From Phycisphaerales bacterium (lineage in GTDB: Bacteria; Planctomycetota; Phycisphaerae; Phycisphaerales; UBA1924): DNA of 64,000 nucleotides. The notes under the pieces are model-generated. The model ran no database searches, was not told the origin of the DNA, and worked only from the letters and a program-made list of their open reading frames with translations. The translations under genes and the position numbers were made by a program. The DNA is taken from the NCBI GenBank assembly GCA_020846975.1, contig JADLCX010000027.1, positions 1 to 64,000 of the forward strand, in the 5' to 3' direction. How positions within the stretch are numbered: the first letter of the stretch is position 1; each line of letters opens with the position of its first letter. This document shows positions 32,783-40,863 of this stretch, piece after piece.

Positions 32783-34471
32783 TCAAGCCCCTTGCTTGCC
32801 TGACCTGGACAACCCAAACGCCCCCTCCGCCACCTCGATCGCCCTCGCCAGCGCAGCGGCCTTGTTCACAGTCTCCTGATACTCCGCTTCCGCGACCGAG
32901 TCCGCAACGATCCCGCCCGAGGCCTGAAGGTGGTACATCCAGGTCCCGTTCGCGCGATCGCGGCGTGAGAGCGGCACGACCATGGTCCGCAGCGCCAGCG
33001 CGATATCCATCTGACCATCCAGCCCGACGCACCCGAACCCGCCCCCGTACGGGCCGCGGCGGATGGGTTCGAGCTCGTCGATGATCTGCATGGCCCGGAT
33101 CTTGGGCGCGCCCGAGATCGTGCCCACGGGCAGCGCCGCACGCAGCGCATCCCAGCAGTCCAGCCCGTCCCTCAACAGCCCGGTGACGGTCGAGCTGATG
33201 TGCATGACGTGCGAATACCGCTCGACGGCCATGACCTCGCGGAGTTCGATCGAGCCCGGCTCGCATACCACGCCCAGGTCGTTGCGGCCCAGATCGACGA
33301 GCATGATGTGCTCGGCGCGTTCCTTGGGATCGGCGAGCAGGTCGGTCTCCAGCGCGCGATCCTCCTCAGGAGTCGCCCCGCGCTTGCGCGTGCCCGCCAG
33401 GGGCCGATTGGTCACCAGGAGGCCCTCGTCCGATCGACGCACGCGGCAGAGAATCTCGGGGCTGCTGGCGACAAGGATGCACCCCTCGGCCTGCATGTAC
33501 ACCATGTAAGGACTGGGATTGACGACGCGCAGGGCGCGATACACGTCGAACGGGTCCGCCGCGCTGGCCCGCTCGAAGCGCTGGCCGAGCACTATCTGGA
33601 AGATATCGCCGGCGCGGATGTACTCGGCGGCGCGAGCGAGCATGGCCGCGTGCTGCCGGCGCGTCATGTTGCTCCTCATGTCGCGGGGCGGCGCGGCGAG
33701 GTCTCTGACCAGCCCGCTGGTCATCGGCTCGGAGTGCGCGCGGAGCGCGTCGATACGGCCGCTCAGTTTGCCCAGCGCCGTGTCGTAGACCGCGCCCGGA
33801 TCATCGTTCGCACCGACCTCCGCGAGCGTGACGATGTGGACGAGTTTGTCCACATGGTCGAACACGATCACGCCGTCGTACCAGGCAAAGTGCAGGTCGG
33901 GCAGGCCGCGGTCGTCGTGCGGGGCCGCGTCGAACGCCAGCTTGCGGGGCTCGGCGTAGCGGACCGAGTCGTACGCGGCGAAACCCACCCAGCCCCCAAG
34001 GAAGCACGCCGGAAGCCGCGTCGAACCGGCTTTGATCAGGCGTGTTCCCGCCGAGAGACGACGAGGCACGGTCAGCGGGTTGATTTCGTCGGTCTCGGAA
34101 ACCGAGGCCGGTTGCGTCGCTCCCGTCCGATGATCGACAACCCGAACCCGTCGACCACGGGCGACGACGTGCACGATCGGCCGAGCGCCCAGGATCGAGT
34201 GCCGCCCCTGCCGTTCGCCACCCTCGACCGACTCGAAGAGAAAACTTGGGGCTTCGCGGTCATCGGGCGCGACGAGCCGGCGATATGCGACCACGGGCGT
34301 CAGTTGGTCGTCCAGCAGGCTGGCACAGATCGGAATCGCCAGGCGATTCCCGCCGCCACCGCGTGCTCCGGCTACCAGCCGGGTGAACTCTTCGCGTCCG
34401 GGTCGCGTAGCGTGCAGCGTGTCGGCTGCCGGGGCGGGAAGGGAAGATGGGGAGGGGGTGCGGGAGGTCAT
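32783..34471 (-). CDS. trpE: Anthranilate synthase component I
   Basis: TrpE makes anthranilate from chorismate with ammonia supplied by the glutamine amidotransferase TrpG. The 562-residue protein has an N-terminal TrpE domain. Its chorismate-binding domain contains TNRPLAGTRKRGATPEEDRALE, DLGRNDLGVVCEPGSIE, PVGTISGAPKIRAMQIIDELEP and GPYGGGFGCVGLDGQMDIALALRT. All of these are conserved catalytic or binding blocks. No trpG, trpD or trpC is adjacent. The start MTSRTPS at 34471 is preferred to 34594 because the longer frame would run into the divergent gene. A -10 element ends 7 nt upstream. It could in principle be PabB, but the N-terminal domain and the neighbouring sequence blocks favour TrpE. 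Confidence 0.9.
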   Translation of the reverse strand: MTSRTPSPSSLPAPAADTLHATRPGREEFTRLVAGARGGGGNRLAIPICASLLDDQLTPVVAYRRLVAPDDREAPSFLFESVEGGERQGRHSILGARPIVHVVARGRRVRVVDHRTGATQPASVSETDEINPLTVPRRLSAGTRLIKAGSTRLPACFLGGWVGFAAYDSVRYAEPRKLAFDAAPHDDRGLPDLHFAWYDGVIVFDHVDKLVHIVTLAEVGANDDPGAVYDTALGKLSGRIDALRAHSEPMTSGLVRDLAAPPRDMRSNMTRRQHAAMLARAAEYIRAGDIFQIVLGQRFERASAADPFDVYRALRVVNPSPYMVYMQAEGCILVASSPEILCRVRRSDEGLLVTNRPLAGTRKRGATPEEDRALETDLLADPKERAEHIMLVDLGRNDLGVVCEPGSIELREVMAVERYSHVMHISSTVTGLLRDGLDCWDALRAALPVGTISGAPKIRAMQIIDELEPIRRGPYGGGFGCVGLDGQMDIALALRTMVVPLSRRDRANGTWMYHLQASGGIVADSVAEAEYQETVNKAAALARAIEVAEGAFGLSRSGKQGA

Positions 34472-34478
34472 CACCCGA

Positions 34479-34488
34479 AGGATAGAGT
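34479..34488. promoter_or_regulatory. Overlapping divergent -10 elements, trpE and C25-like gene
   Basis: The 23 nt between the two start codons hold TATCCT on the minus strand (34479-34484, 7 nt before the trpE ATG) and TAGAGT on the plus strand (34483-34488, 6 nt before ATG 34495). They share two base pairs. RNA polymerase could not occupy both at once, so the two genes may be reciprocally transcribed. Confidence 0.5.
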
Positions 34489-34494
34489 TTCCGC

Positions 34495-36573
34495 ATGGCA
34501 CGATGCACGTGGCGGTCGCTGGGTTTGGTTGCGGTGCTTGCCGCGGCAGGGGCGATGGCGCAGGACCGGCCGCAGGCCGCGCCCCCGCAGACACTCGATA
34601 GCGTTCCTCCCTCGCTCAAGCTTGGGCTTCGCGCCGCATTCGTGCAGAGCCGGATGCCGACCACGCCGGTCGTCGTCGTGGTGCCCGAGGAACGCTCCTT
34701 CATCGCCGCCGTCGGATCGTGGGATCTGGATGCGGGCGTACGGTACCCCGTGCTGATCGACGACGGCTCGTGGGCGGCCCGAGCGGCGATCGCCAGGTTC
34801 GTGCGGGCCTTCGAGCCGAAGTCCGTCGTCCGATGGACCGCACCGGCGGACGCGCCCGCATGGCCCGTATCGGGCGAACCGGCGGCTCGCCAGGCGCTGA
34901 TCGAGCAAGCCGCCGCGAAGCCGTGGGGTGTGCGGATCGCCGAGGGCGATGCGCGCGCGGCGGCGTTGAAGAGGCGATGGGACGACCTCAAGTTCAAGCC
35001 CCCCGGATTGATCGTCACCTCGCCCAAAGACCCGGCGTGGCCCGCCGCGCTCACGCTCGCCGCGGCCCGCGGCCAGCCGATCGCGTGGCTGGAGGGCCCG
35101 GGCACGGTCGCGGGCTACATCGCGCCCGCCGAGGCCGACGTCTTCGAGCAGCAGATCGAGGCGCTCGCCGAAGCCAGCGGGTGGACGTGGTCGGAACTCG
35201 GCGATGATCTCGACGCGGTGACCCTCTGCCTGAACGGCGCGACCAAGGTTTTTCTCGGCGACGCCGGCGCGGGCGATCAGCGCGGGATGCTGGCGATCAC
35301 CGACCTGATCGGCCGTCGCGTCGGGCCTCCGGGCGACAAATCCCGGAGGCAGCGCTGGGCTTGGACGGGCATGATCATCGGCAACAGTTGGTCATCGGCC
35401 TATTGCGCGATGAGCGCGGTCTTCCTTCACCCGGAGTCGGCGTGGCTCTTCGACGGATACGACGACTCGCCGCCGTGGAACGCCTGGGACGCGACCGCGG
35501 CCGGCAAGGCGTTCGAGGATGCCGGGCTGACCGTGACCGTCGACGACAACCTTCACCGCGGCGTCGCCGAGTGGCGCAAGCGGGCCGCCGGGCGGTTGGC
35601 GGCGCGATCGACCGATCCCCTGCCCACCGGCCCCGGAGGAGTGAGCGCGGGAATCGTGTGCGTGAACACCTCGGGCAACCCGGACTTCTTCGAGCTCAAG
35701 CCCGGGCTGGCCAAGCCGACCGATGTCCCGATCCTCGCGCGCCCGGCGATCGTCCACTTCGTGCATTCGTGGTCCGCGGCCTCGCCCGCCGATGCGAGGA
35801 CGGTCGCGGGTCGATGGCTGGAGCGCGGCGCGTACGCGTACGTCGGCTCGGTCCATGAACCCTACCTGCAGGCCTTCTGTCCTACGCCGAAGTTCGCGCA
35901 GCGGCTGATCGTGGGGTTGCCGCTGGGCGTCGCGGCCCGGATCGACAACGGCGATGTCTGGAAGATCAACATCTTCGGCGACCCGCTGATCACCATCGGG
36001 CGGGCGCAGGGGCTTACCCCGAGCCCCCGTGTCGAGAAGCCGCTGCCGCTCCAGGGCGCACGGGATGTTCAGGCCGGCCTGGCCGCGGAGTTGAAGGAGC
36101 AGCGATTCGACGCGGCGCTGGCCGACCTCATGCTGCTCGGCCGGGATCGCGACGCGGCCCGCTTGCTGGAGGCCGCGCTGCGCGAGTCGCAAGACCGGAT
36201 CTCTCCCGAGGCCGCGCTGTACGGGCTCGCAAGCTGCTACCTCGCGGGCGACTTCGCGACCATGCTCAAGGCGTACGCGATCGCCGCGCCGAGGTTGGCG
36301 AGCGAACAGGCCGTGGAGCGGGACCGGCTGTGGGACGCGCGGGACATGCTCTGGCACGCGGCGTACCCGGCGCTCGCCTCACCGACGAAGGAGCTCGCCG
36401 AACTCCTGGCCCGCTCGATGCGCACCGAGACCCTGCAGCGCGATGCCGAGGAAGCATTCTCAGCGGCACGGTCGGCCGTCTCGCCGGAGTCGGCGCGCGC
36501 GGTCGTCGCCCGCGCCGCGGGAATGGCCGCCAACGAGACCGAGCGAAAGCGCATCGAAGGAATCGGCAGATGA
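34495..36573 (+). CDS. Secreted protein with caspase/gingipain-like region, unknown substrate
   Basis: The 692-residue protein has a signal peptide (SLGLVAVLAAAGAMAQ). It shows alternating alpha/beta segments, with QSRMPTTPVVVVVPEERSF near the start and GLIVTSPKDPAWPAALTLAA further on. The later part contains ILARPAIVHFVHSWSAASPADARTVAGRWLERGAYAYVGSVHEPYLQAF and GDVWKINIFGDPLITIG. 'HFVHSWSA...GAYAYVGSVHEPY...GDPLI' recalls the C25/caspase-like fold, where a His and a Cys form the dyad. Here a Cys follows in QAFCPTP, but I cannot prove it is catalytic. A helical tail follows from about residue 500. It overlaps the MOSC gene by 4 nt. Regulation is likely linked to trpE by the overlapping promoters. 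Confidence 0.6.
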   Translation: MARCTWRSLGLVAVLAAAGAMAQDRPQAAPPQTLDSVPPSLKLGLRAAFVQSRMPTTPVVVVVPEERSFIAAVGSWDLDAGVRYPVLIDDGSWAARAAIARFVRAFEPKSVVRWTAPADAPAWPVSGEPAARQALIEQAAAKPWGVRIAEGDARAAALKRRWDDLKFKPPGLIVTSPKDPAWPAALTLAAARGQPIAWLEGPGTVAGYIAPAEADVFEQQIEALAEASGWTWSELGDDLDAVTLCLNGATKVFLGDAGAGDQRGMLAITDLIGRRVGPPGDKSRRQRWAWTGMIIGNSWSSAYCAMSAVFLHPESAWLFDGYDDSPPWNAWDATAAGKAFEDAGLTVTVDDNLHRGVAEWRKRAAGRLAARSTDPLPTGPGGVSAGIVCVNTSGNPDFFELKPGLAKPTDVPILARPAIVHFVHSWSAASPADARTVAGRWLERGAYAYVGSVHEPYLQAFCPTPKFAQRLIVGLPLGVAARIDNGDVWKINIFGDPLITIGRAQGLTPSPRVEKPLPLQGARDVQAGLAAELKEQRFDAALADLMLLGRDRDAARLLEAALRESQDRISPEAALYGLASCYLAGDFATMLKAYAIAAPRLASEQAVERDRLWDARDMLWHAAYPALASPTKELAELLARSMRTETLQRDAEEAFSAARSAVSPESARAVVARAAGMAANETERKRIEGIGR

Positions 36574-37055
36574 ACACCGCCGCGGGCCGAGTTCACCAGG
36601 TTTCCGTCTCCAGCGGCGGCGTCCCCAAGCTCCCGGTCCCGCTCGCCCGCATCACGCGCGCCGGGGTCGAGGGCGACTCGCAGAACGACACGAAGCACCA
36701 CGGCGGCCCCGATCGGGCCGTCTGCCTGTTCTCGCTCGAAGTGATCCAGCGCCTGCGCGCCGAAGGACACCCGATCCGGCCCGGCACGGCCGGCGAGAAC
36801 CTGACGACCGAGGGCCTGGAATGGTCGCGGATCACCCCCGGGGCCCGACTGCGGATCGTCGCCGCAGCGGACGGCGCGCACACCGAACTCGAAGTCGTGT
36901 CCTACACCCGCCCATGCTCGACGATCCGCGACTCGTTCATGGACCTCAAGCACAACCGCATCTTCCAGGACGCGCATCCCGGTGAGTCCCGCGTCTACGC
37001 CCGCGTGCTCCGCGAAGGCACGGTGCGGGTCGGCGATTCGATCGAGATCATCTGA
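36570..37055 (+). CDS. MOSC domain protein
   Basis: The 161-residue protein starts at ATG 36570, overlapping the previous stop codon (ATGA), a typical coupled arrangement. It is a stand-alone MOSC domain, with RVHQVSVSSGGVPKLPV, GVEGDSQNDTKHHGGPDRAVCLFSLEVI, GTAGENLTTEGLEWS and the conserved Cys in YTRPCSTIRDSF. MOSC domains of molybdenum cofactor sulfurases and of YiiM-like proteins transfer sulfur or reduce N-hydroxylated bases; which applies here is not known. The track start at 36330 belongs to a different reading of the upstream gene. Its end overlaps the comEC end by 8 nt on the opposite strand. Confidence 0.85.
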   Translation: MNTAAGRVHQVSVSSGGVPKLPVPLARITRAGVEGDSQNDTKHHGGPDRAVCLFSLEVIQRLRAEGHPIRPGTAGENLTTEGLEWSRITPGARLRIVAAADGAHTELEVVSYTRPCSTIRDSFMDLKHNRIFQDAHPGESRVYARVLREGTVRVGDSIEII

Positions 37056-39540
37056 CCTCGGTTTGCAGCGGCGCGCCGATCCACCCTTCGACAGCCGTCA
37101 TTCGCGCACGCGATTCCCTTGTTGATCCCCTCACCCTCCTCGCTTCGACAGGGCCCGACGGGAGAATCACCGTCCGCGCGCCCACCGCGGCGATGGTCTG
37201 GTCCGCGCGATCAGTCACGCCCGACGTTCCCGGCAGCACCAGCACATCCGCCGACCGGTGCTCCGGCCGCAGGGCCTGCACCTGCGCGTGCGTCGCCGCG
37301 GCCGCGATCAGCGCGGCCCCAGCCGATTCTTCCACCCGCGCGATCAGCCTCGTCGGAGACGCTCCGACGAATCGAATCGCGGCCCGGCCGAGCGTGAACG
37401 AGTCTCCCTCCCCCACCACGCGAACGCCGACTCCGTGCTCCGCGAGCGTCCGAACGCACCTCGCCTCGGCCCTGGCCGGATCGGCCGCCGCATCGGCGAA
37501 ACCCTGCCCAACCAGCGCCGTGCGCACGCCGAGCGGTTCGATCAACTGCGGAATCAACGACCAGAACTCAGGCCCGTTCGACGGGATCACCACCGTGCGG
37601 ACCCGCCACGCGCCCATCTCGCGGGCCGTGCGGCGCAGGTCCTCGGCCCGCGGCCACGCGCCGCCGCCGGGCGTGCCACAGCCGATCATTGCCGCCCCGC
37701 CGTTGCTCCGAACCAGCACGCACGATCCGTCCCCCATCGCCAGCACGTCCACGCGCGCGCCCTTGCCCCTTCCAGCCGCCGCCTCACCAAACGTCACGAC
37801 CGCCAGCCAGACCCCCAGCACGCACGCGGCCGCCCACATGCGCCGATCGCGGACCCTGCCCCGCCACATCCAAACGACCAGCGCCGCCGTCGCCGCGCCC
37901 GTCCACGCGGCGTCGATCCGCGGCAGGTAGACGCACGCGCCGGGCCACTCATCGATGTGCTCGACTACCCACACGGCCGCATCACCGAGCCGCGCCAGCA
38001 CGGACGATGTGAACGGGACCGCCGCGGGCACGGCCAGCCCCACGAGGATACCGGCGTACCCGGTCCACAGAGTCAACGCCGCGATAGGCATCACGATCAG
38101 CGAGGCGAGCGGCGCGAGCACGCTGACCATGCCCGTGTGGTGCGCGATGATCGGCATCGCCACCGCCCACGCGACCAGTGATGCGGTCACCGCGAGTTTG
38201 AGGTTGCCGCCGATCCAGGCCGACACCCTGTACCAGGACCTGCGCTGCAACGGCGTCGCCACGAGTCCGCGGATCGGCGCGCCCCAGAGATGCTCGTGCA
38301 CCCGCGGAGCCAGAACGATCAGCGCGGCCACCACGCCGAACGAGAGTTGGAAGCCCAGCGACCACAGGTCCATCGGCTTCACAATCAACAGCGCCACCGC
38401 CACCCAGCCCAAGAGCGTCAGCCGGTCGTAGCGGCGACCGCTCGATTCGGCCGCCAGCAGAACGAGCAGCCCGATTCCCGAACGCAGGATCGACGACTCG
38501 GCGGGCAGGATCACCAGGTACGCGAGCACCACGGCCGCGCACACGACCGGCTCGATCCACCCGCGATCACCGGTCAGGCGGACCGCCGCCAGCGCGAGCC
38601 ACGCGAGCATCGCCAGGTTGACCCCGCTGATCGCCACAAGGTGCATCAACCCGACGCGGCGGAAGGCCGACTCCACCTCCGCCAACTCTCCGCCGGGGTC
38701 TCGCTCGCCCAGAAGCATGGCCGCGGTGAGCGCGCGGCCGCGCGAGCGCGGGACATCGGCGGCGTGTTGCTCCGATCCGAGCACGGCCCGCAGCACGGCG
38801 GAGTGCAGTCGCTCGCGCAGCGCGATCAGCCCCGCACGCGCTGGGGCGAGCGTTCCCGTGTTCGGGATCGGCGCCGCCGACTCGAAGCCCGCCAGTTCCA
38901 TCGACCCGACCAGCCCGTCCTGCGCATCGATCAGGTCGCGAGCAGGATCGCCGGGGTTCATCGGCCGCCGCGCCGGACGCAAACGGCCCGTCAGTTCGAT
39001 CGACGCTCCCGCGCGAACAAACCCGGGAAGATGCTCGATGGGCATCTCCACACGAATCCGCAGGCGGCCCTCGGCACGTCGAACGTCAGCACCGACACGA
39101 ACGCCGCTCACCGCGACCTCGAATCGGACCGCGGGCGGCGGCGCGCCATCCGCAAACGGCGCCGATGCCGAGTACGCCTGAGCACGCGGGGTGTCCACGA
39201 TCAGGCCGCGAACGGTCACCAGCGACGGCTCGGCCAGCGGATCGGTGCTGATCCAAGCGGCGAGCGATGAGGCCGGACGCTCGTTGATCCGGAACTGAAA
39301 CCACCCCGCCGAGAGTCCGACCACCGCCGCGCCGAGCACAACCCGGCAAGCCCAGCCCCGCGCGACCAACGCGGCCGCGAGCGCCACGCACGCCGCGCCG
39401 AACCAGAGCGCGGAGCCGATACCGGCCTCGCCTCGAGCGATGAATGACCCGAGCGCGACCAACAAGAGCACGATGATCGACCGCCGCGCCGGTCGAGGCC
39501 GGTCGGCATGTTCGCGCGGAAATTGATTGGTGACCGTCAT
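37048..39540 (-). CDS. comEC: ComEC/Rec2 family DNA-uptake protein with degenerate MBL domain
   Basis: ComEC is the inner-membrane channel that brings transforming DNA into the cytoplasm. The 830-residue protein has N-terminal membrane helices with a DUF4131-like extracytoplasmic part (residues 60-230). A Competence domain follows with GRALTAAMLLGERDPGGELAEVESAFRRVGLMHLVAISGVNLAMLAWLA and about eight helices, and then a C-terminal metallo-beta-lactamase-like domain. In active members the last domain has HxHxDH. Here VDVLAMGDGSCVLVRS is followed by TVVIPSNGPEFWSLIPQL at the expected place, so the metal ligands are missing. Either nuclease activity is absent or supplied elsewhere. No comEA or pilus operon is adjacent, although a pseudopilin gene lies just upstream. 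Confidence 0.88.
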   Translation of the reverse strand: MTVTNQFPREHADRPRPARRSIIVLLLVALGSFIARGEAGIGSALWFGAACVALAAALVARGWACRVVLGAAVVGLSAGWFQFRINERPASSLAAWISTDPLAEPSLVTVRGLIVDTPRAQAYSASAPFADGAPPPAVRFEVAVSGVRVGADVRRAEGRLRIRVEMPIEHLPGFVRAGASIELTGRLRPARRPMNPGDPARDLIDAQDGLVGSMELAGFESAAPIPNTGTLAPARAGLIALRERLHSAVLRAVLGSEQHAADVPRSRGRALTAAMLLGERDPGGELAEVESAFRRVGLMHLVAISGVNLAMLAWLALAAVRLTGDRGWIEPVVCAAVVLAYLVILPAESSILRSGIGLLVLLAAESSGRRYDRLTLLGWVAVALLIVKPMDLWSLGFQLSFGVVAALIVLAPRVHEHLWGAPIRGLVATPLQRRSWYRVSAWIGGNLKLAVTASLVAWAVAMPIIAHHTGMVSVLAPLASLIVMPIAALTLWTGYAGILVGLAVPAAVPFTSSVLARLGDAAVWVVEHIDEWPGACVYLPRIDAAWTGAATAALVVWMWRGRVRDRRMWAAACVLGVWLAVVTFGEAAAGRGKGARVDVLAMGDGSCVLVRSNGGAAMIGCGTPGGGAWPRAEDLRRTAREMGAWRVRTVVIPSNGPEFWSLIPQLIEPLGVRTALVGQGFADAAADPARAEARCVRTLAEHGVGVRVVGEGDSFTLGRAAIRFVGASPTRLIARVEESAGAALIAAAATHAQVQALRPEHRSADVLVLPGTSGVTDRADQTIAAVGARTVILPSGPVEARRVRGSTRESRARMTAVEGWIGAPLQTEVR

Positions 39541-39616
39541 GCCCGGAGCGGCAGACGGTGACAGATTCCGGCCCGCGCGTCAAGCCCGGGTTTGCTCGGA
39601 TGCCCGAATCTCGCGC

Positions 39617-40588
39617 TTACTGAGCTGTCACGATGAAGTCGTCGAACCCGCCCCCGGTGATGGGGTCGAGGTTCGGCTGGTAGGGAAGGCCGGTGTTCTG
39701 GAACTGCTTGCCCCCCTGCTCGCTCTTGCCCAGGTAGGCGCCGTTGATTCCCGCCGAGTGCAGCACGATCGGGGCCCGGGCCGCGCTGGGCTTAGCCGGA
39801 TTGGTGTTCGGGTAGGCAAATGACGGATTTCCGAGCAGCGCGCCCATGGTCGTCACGCTCGTATTGTCATTACCCAGAAGCGACTGCTCGACCTGGCTCA
39901 CCGCCAGCTTGCCCAGACTCGTCGCTTTCAGAAACGCCTCGTTGCTCTGTGCGTAGAAGCACGCCGGGTTCGGCCGACTCAAGGCCTGCGCGAACGCGCG
40001 ATCTTCCGAAGGTTCGATGTCCTGCCGCCACGCCAGGATCGGCGAGCCCCACGCATCGACCAGAACTGGCATGTCCCGCGCCTGGCCGGGATTCGCCCGC
40101 TGGCCGTTGCCGTTCTGCTTCGTAAAGTACTTGGGATCAGGCGTGAAATACGTCTTCGAGATCGAGCCCGAGGCCGATTGCGTCGGCGACCCGATCCGCA
40201 GCGGGTCCACCCGCACCGTCCCGTTCTGCCCGCCCGGTCCCACGGTCAGCAGCCCCGCGCCGTTCTCCGTCGTGATGCCGCCGGCAAGGTCCAGCAGCAA
40301 GTTCTCCATCGTCGAGAAGTCCATGTTCGTGTTGTTGCCCATCTCGCGGGCGGAGAAGTACCCCGGCAGGCGGCGCAGATCGAGGTTGTACTGCCCGATC
40401 GAGGTCGAGAGGCTCGCCATCATCTGGTGCGAGGCCGACTTGCGGGCCGCGTTGCGAACCCCGCCCAGCGAGGGGATCACGATCGACATCACGATCACCA
40501 GGATCGCGATCACCACCAGCAGTTCCAGCAGCGAGAACGCGCGGCGGACAGCATGGGCACGGGGCTTGCGGATCGTGTTGGCCGGCAT
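39617..40588 (-). CDS. Type IV pilin/pseudopilin-like prepilin
   Basis: The 323-residue protein has a basic leader (MPANTIRKPRAHAVRRA) and the class III signal FSLLELLVVIAILVIVMSIVIPSL, with Glu at mature position 5. The residue before the cleavage site is Ala rather than the usual Gly, which prepilin peptidases tolerate poorly. The body contains KSASHQMMASLSTSIGQYNLDLRRLPGYFSA and later VLVDAWGSPILAWRQD. The C-terminus includes GGGFDDFIVTAQ. This is the plan of DUF1559-free, GspG/H-like planctomycete pseudopilins. GAGGAA lies about 8 nt before the ATG. It is probably exported to a type II secretion or pilus-like machine. It is 76 nt upstream of comEC on the same strand, which hints at co-expression for DNA uptake. 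Confidence 0.82.
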   Translation of the reverse strand: MPANTIRKPRAHAVRRAFSLLELLVVIAILVIVMSIVIPSLGGVRNAARKSASHQMMASLSTSIGQYNLDLRRLPGYFSAREMGNNTNMDFSTMENLLLDLAGGITTENGAGLLTVGPGGQNGTVRVDPLRIGSPTQSASGSISKTYFTPDPKYFTKQNGNGQRANPGQARDMPVLVDAWGSPILAWRQDIEPSEDRAFAQALSRPNPACFYAQSNEAFLKATSLGKLAVSQVEQSLLGNDNTSVTTMGALLGNPSFAYPNTNPAKPSAARAPIVLHSAGINGAYLGKSEQGGKQFQNTGLPYQPNLDPITGGGFDDFIVTAQ

Positions 40589-40800
40589 GGTCGGTTCCTC
40601 GTTCGGTTAGGGCGGGCCCATCCGGCCCGCGAGTCTGTTCGCGGCAAGAGTCGGAACTGATCCGGTGGGCCACCGGAACAATCGTCCAGCAACCCGGCCG
40701 CTCGACCCTCCCCCGCCGAATCCCGCAACGACCCTGCAAATCTACCCCGCGGTACCAATCTCGTCCGACGAACTCGTGGAGTTGAATCCGTGTTCGGGCA

Positions 40801-40806
40801 ATTATA
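40801..40806 (-). promoter_or_regulatory. Consensus -10 (TATAAT) for the pseudopilin gene
   Basis: TATAAT on the minus strand is a perfect -10, but no good -35 is visible. The leader would be about 205 nt long, and it contains a GC-rich stem (GCGGGCC/GGCCCGC, near 40614-40630) close to the ATG. Confidence 0.4.
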
Positions 40807-40850
40807 GGACGATTGAGCAAGTCGGGCGATCCCGCAGGCGGGTTTGGTTG

Positions 40851-40856
40851 TAGGAT
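40851..40856 (+). promoter_or_regulatory. -10 element for TsaC-like/phosphatase fusion gene
   Basis: TAGGAT ends 7 nt before the ATG at 40864. It favours that start over the TTG at 40813. Confidence 0.4.
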
Positions 40857-40863
40857 CGGCTTG

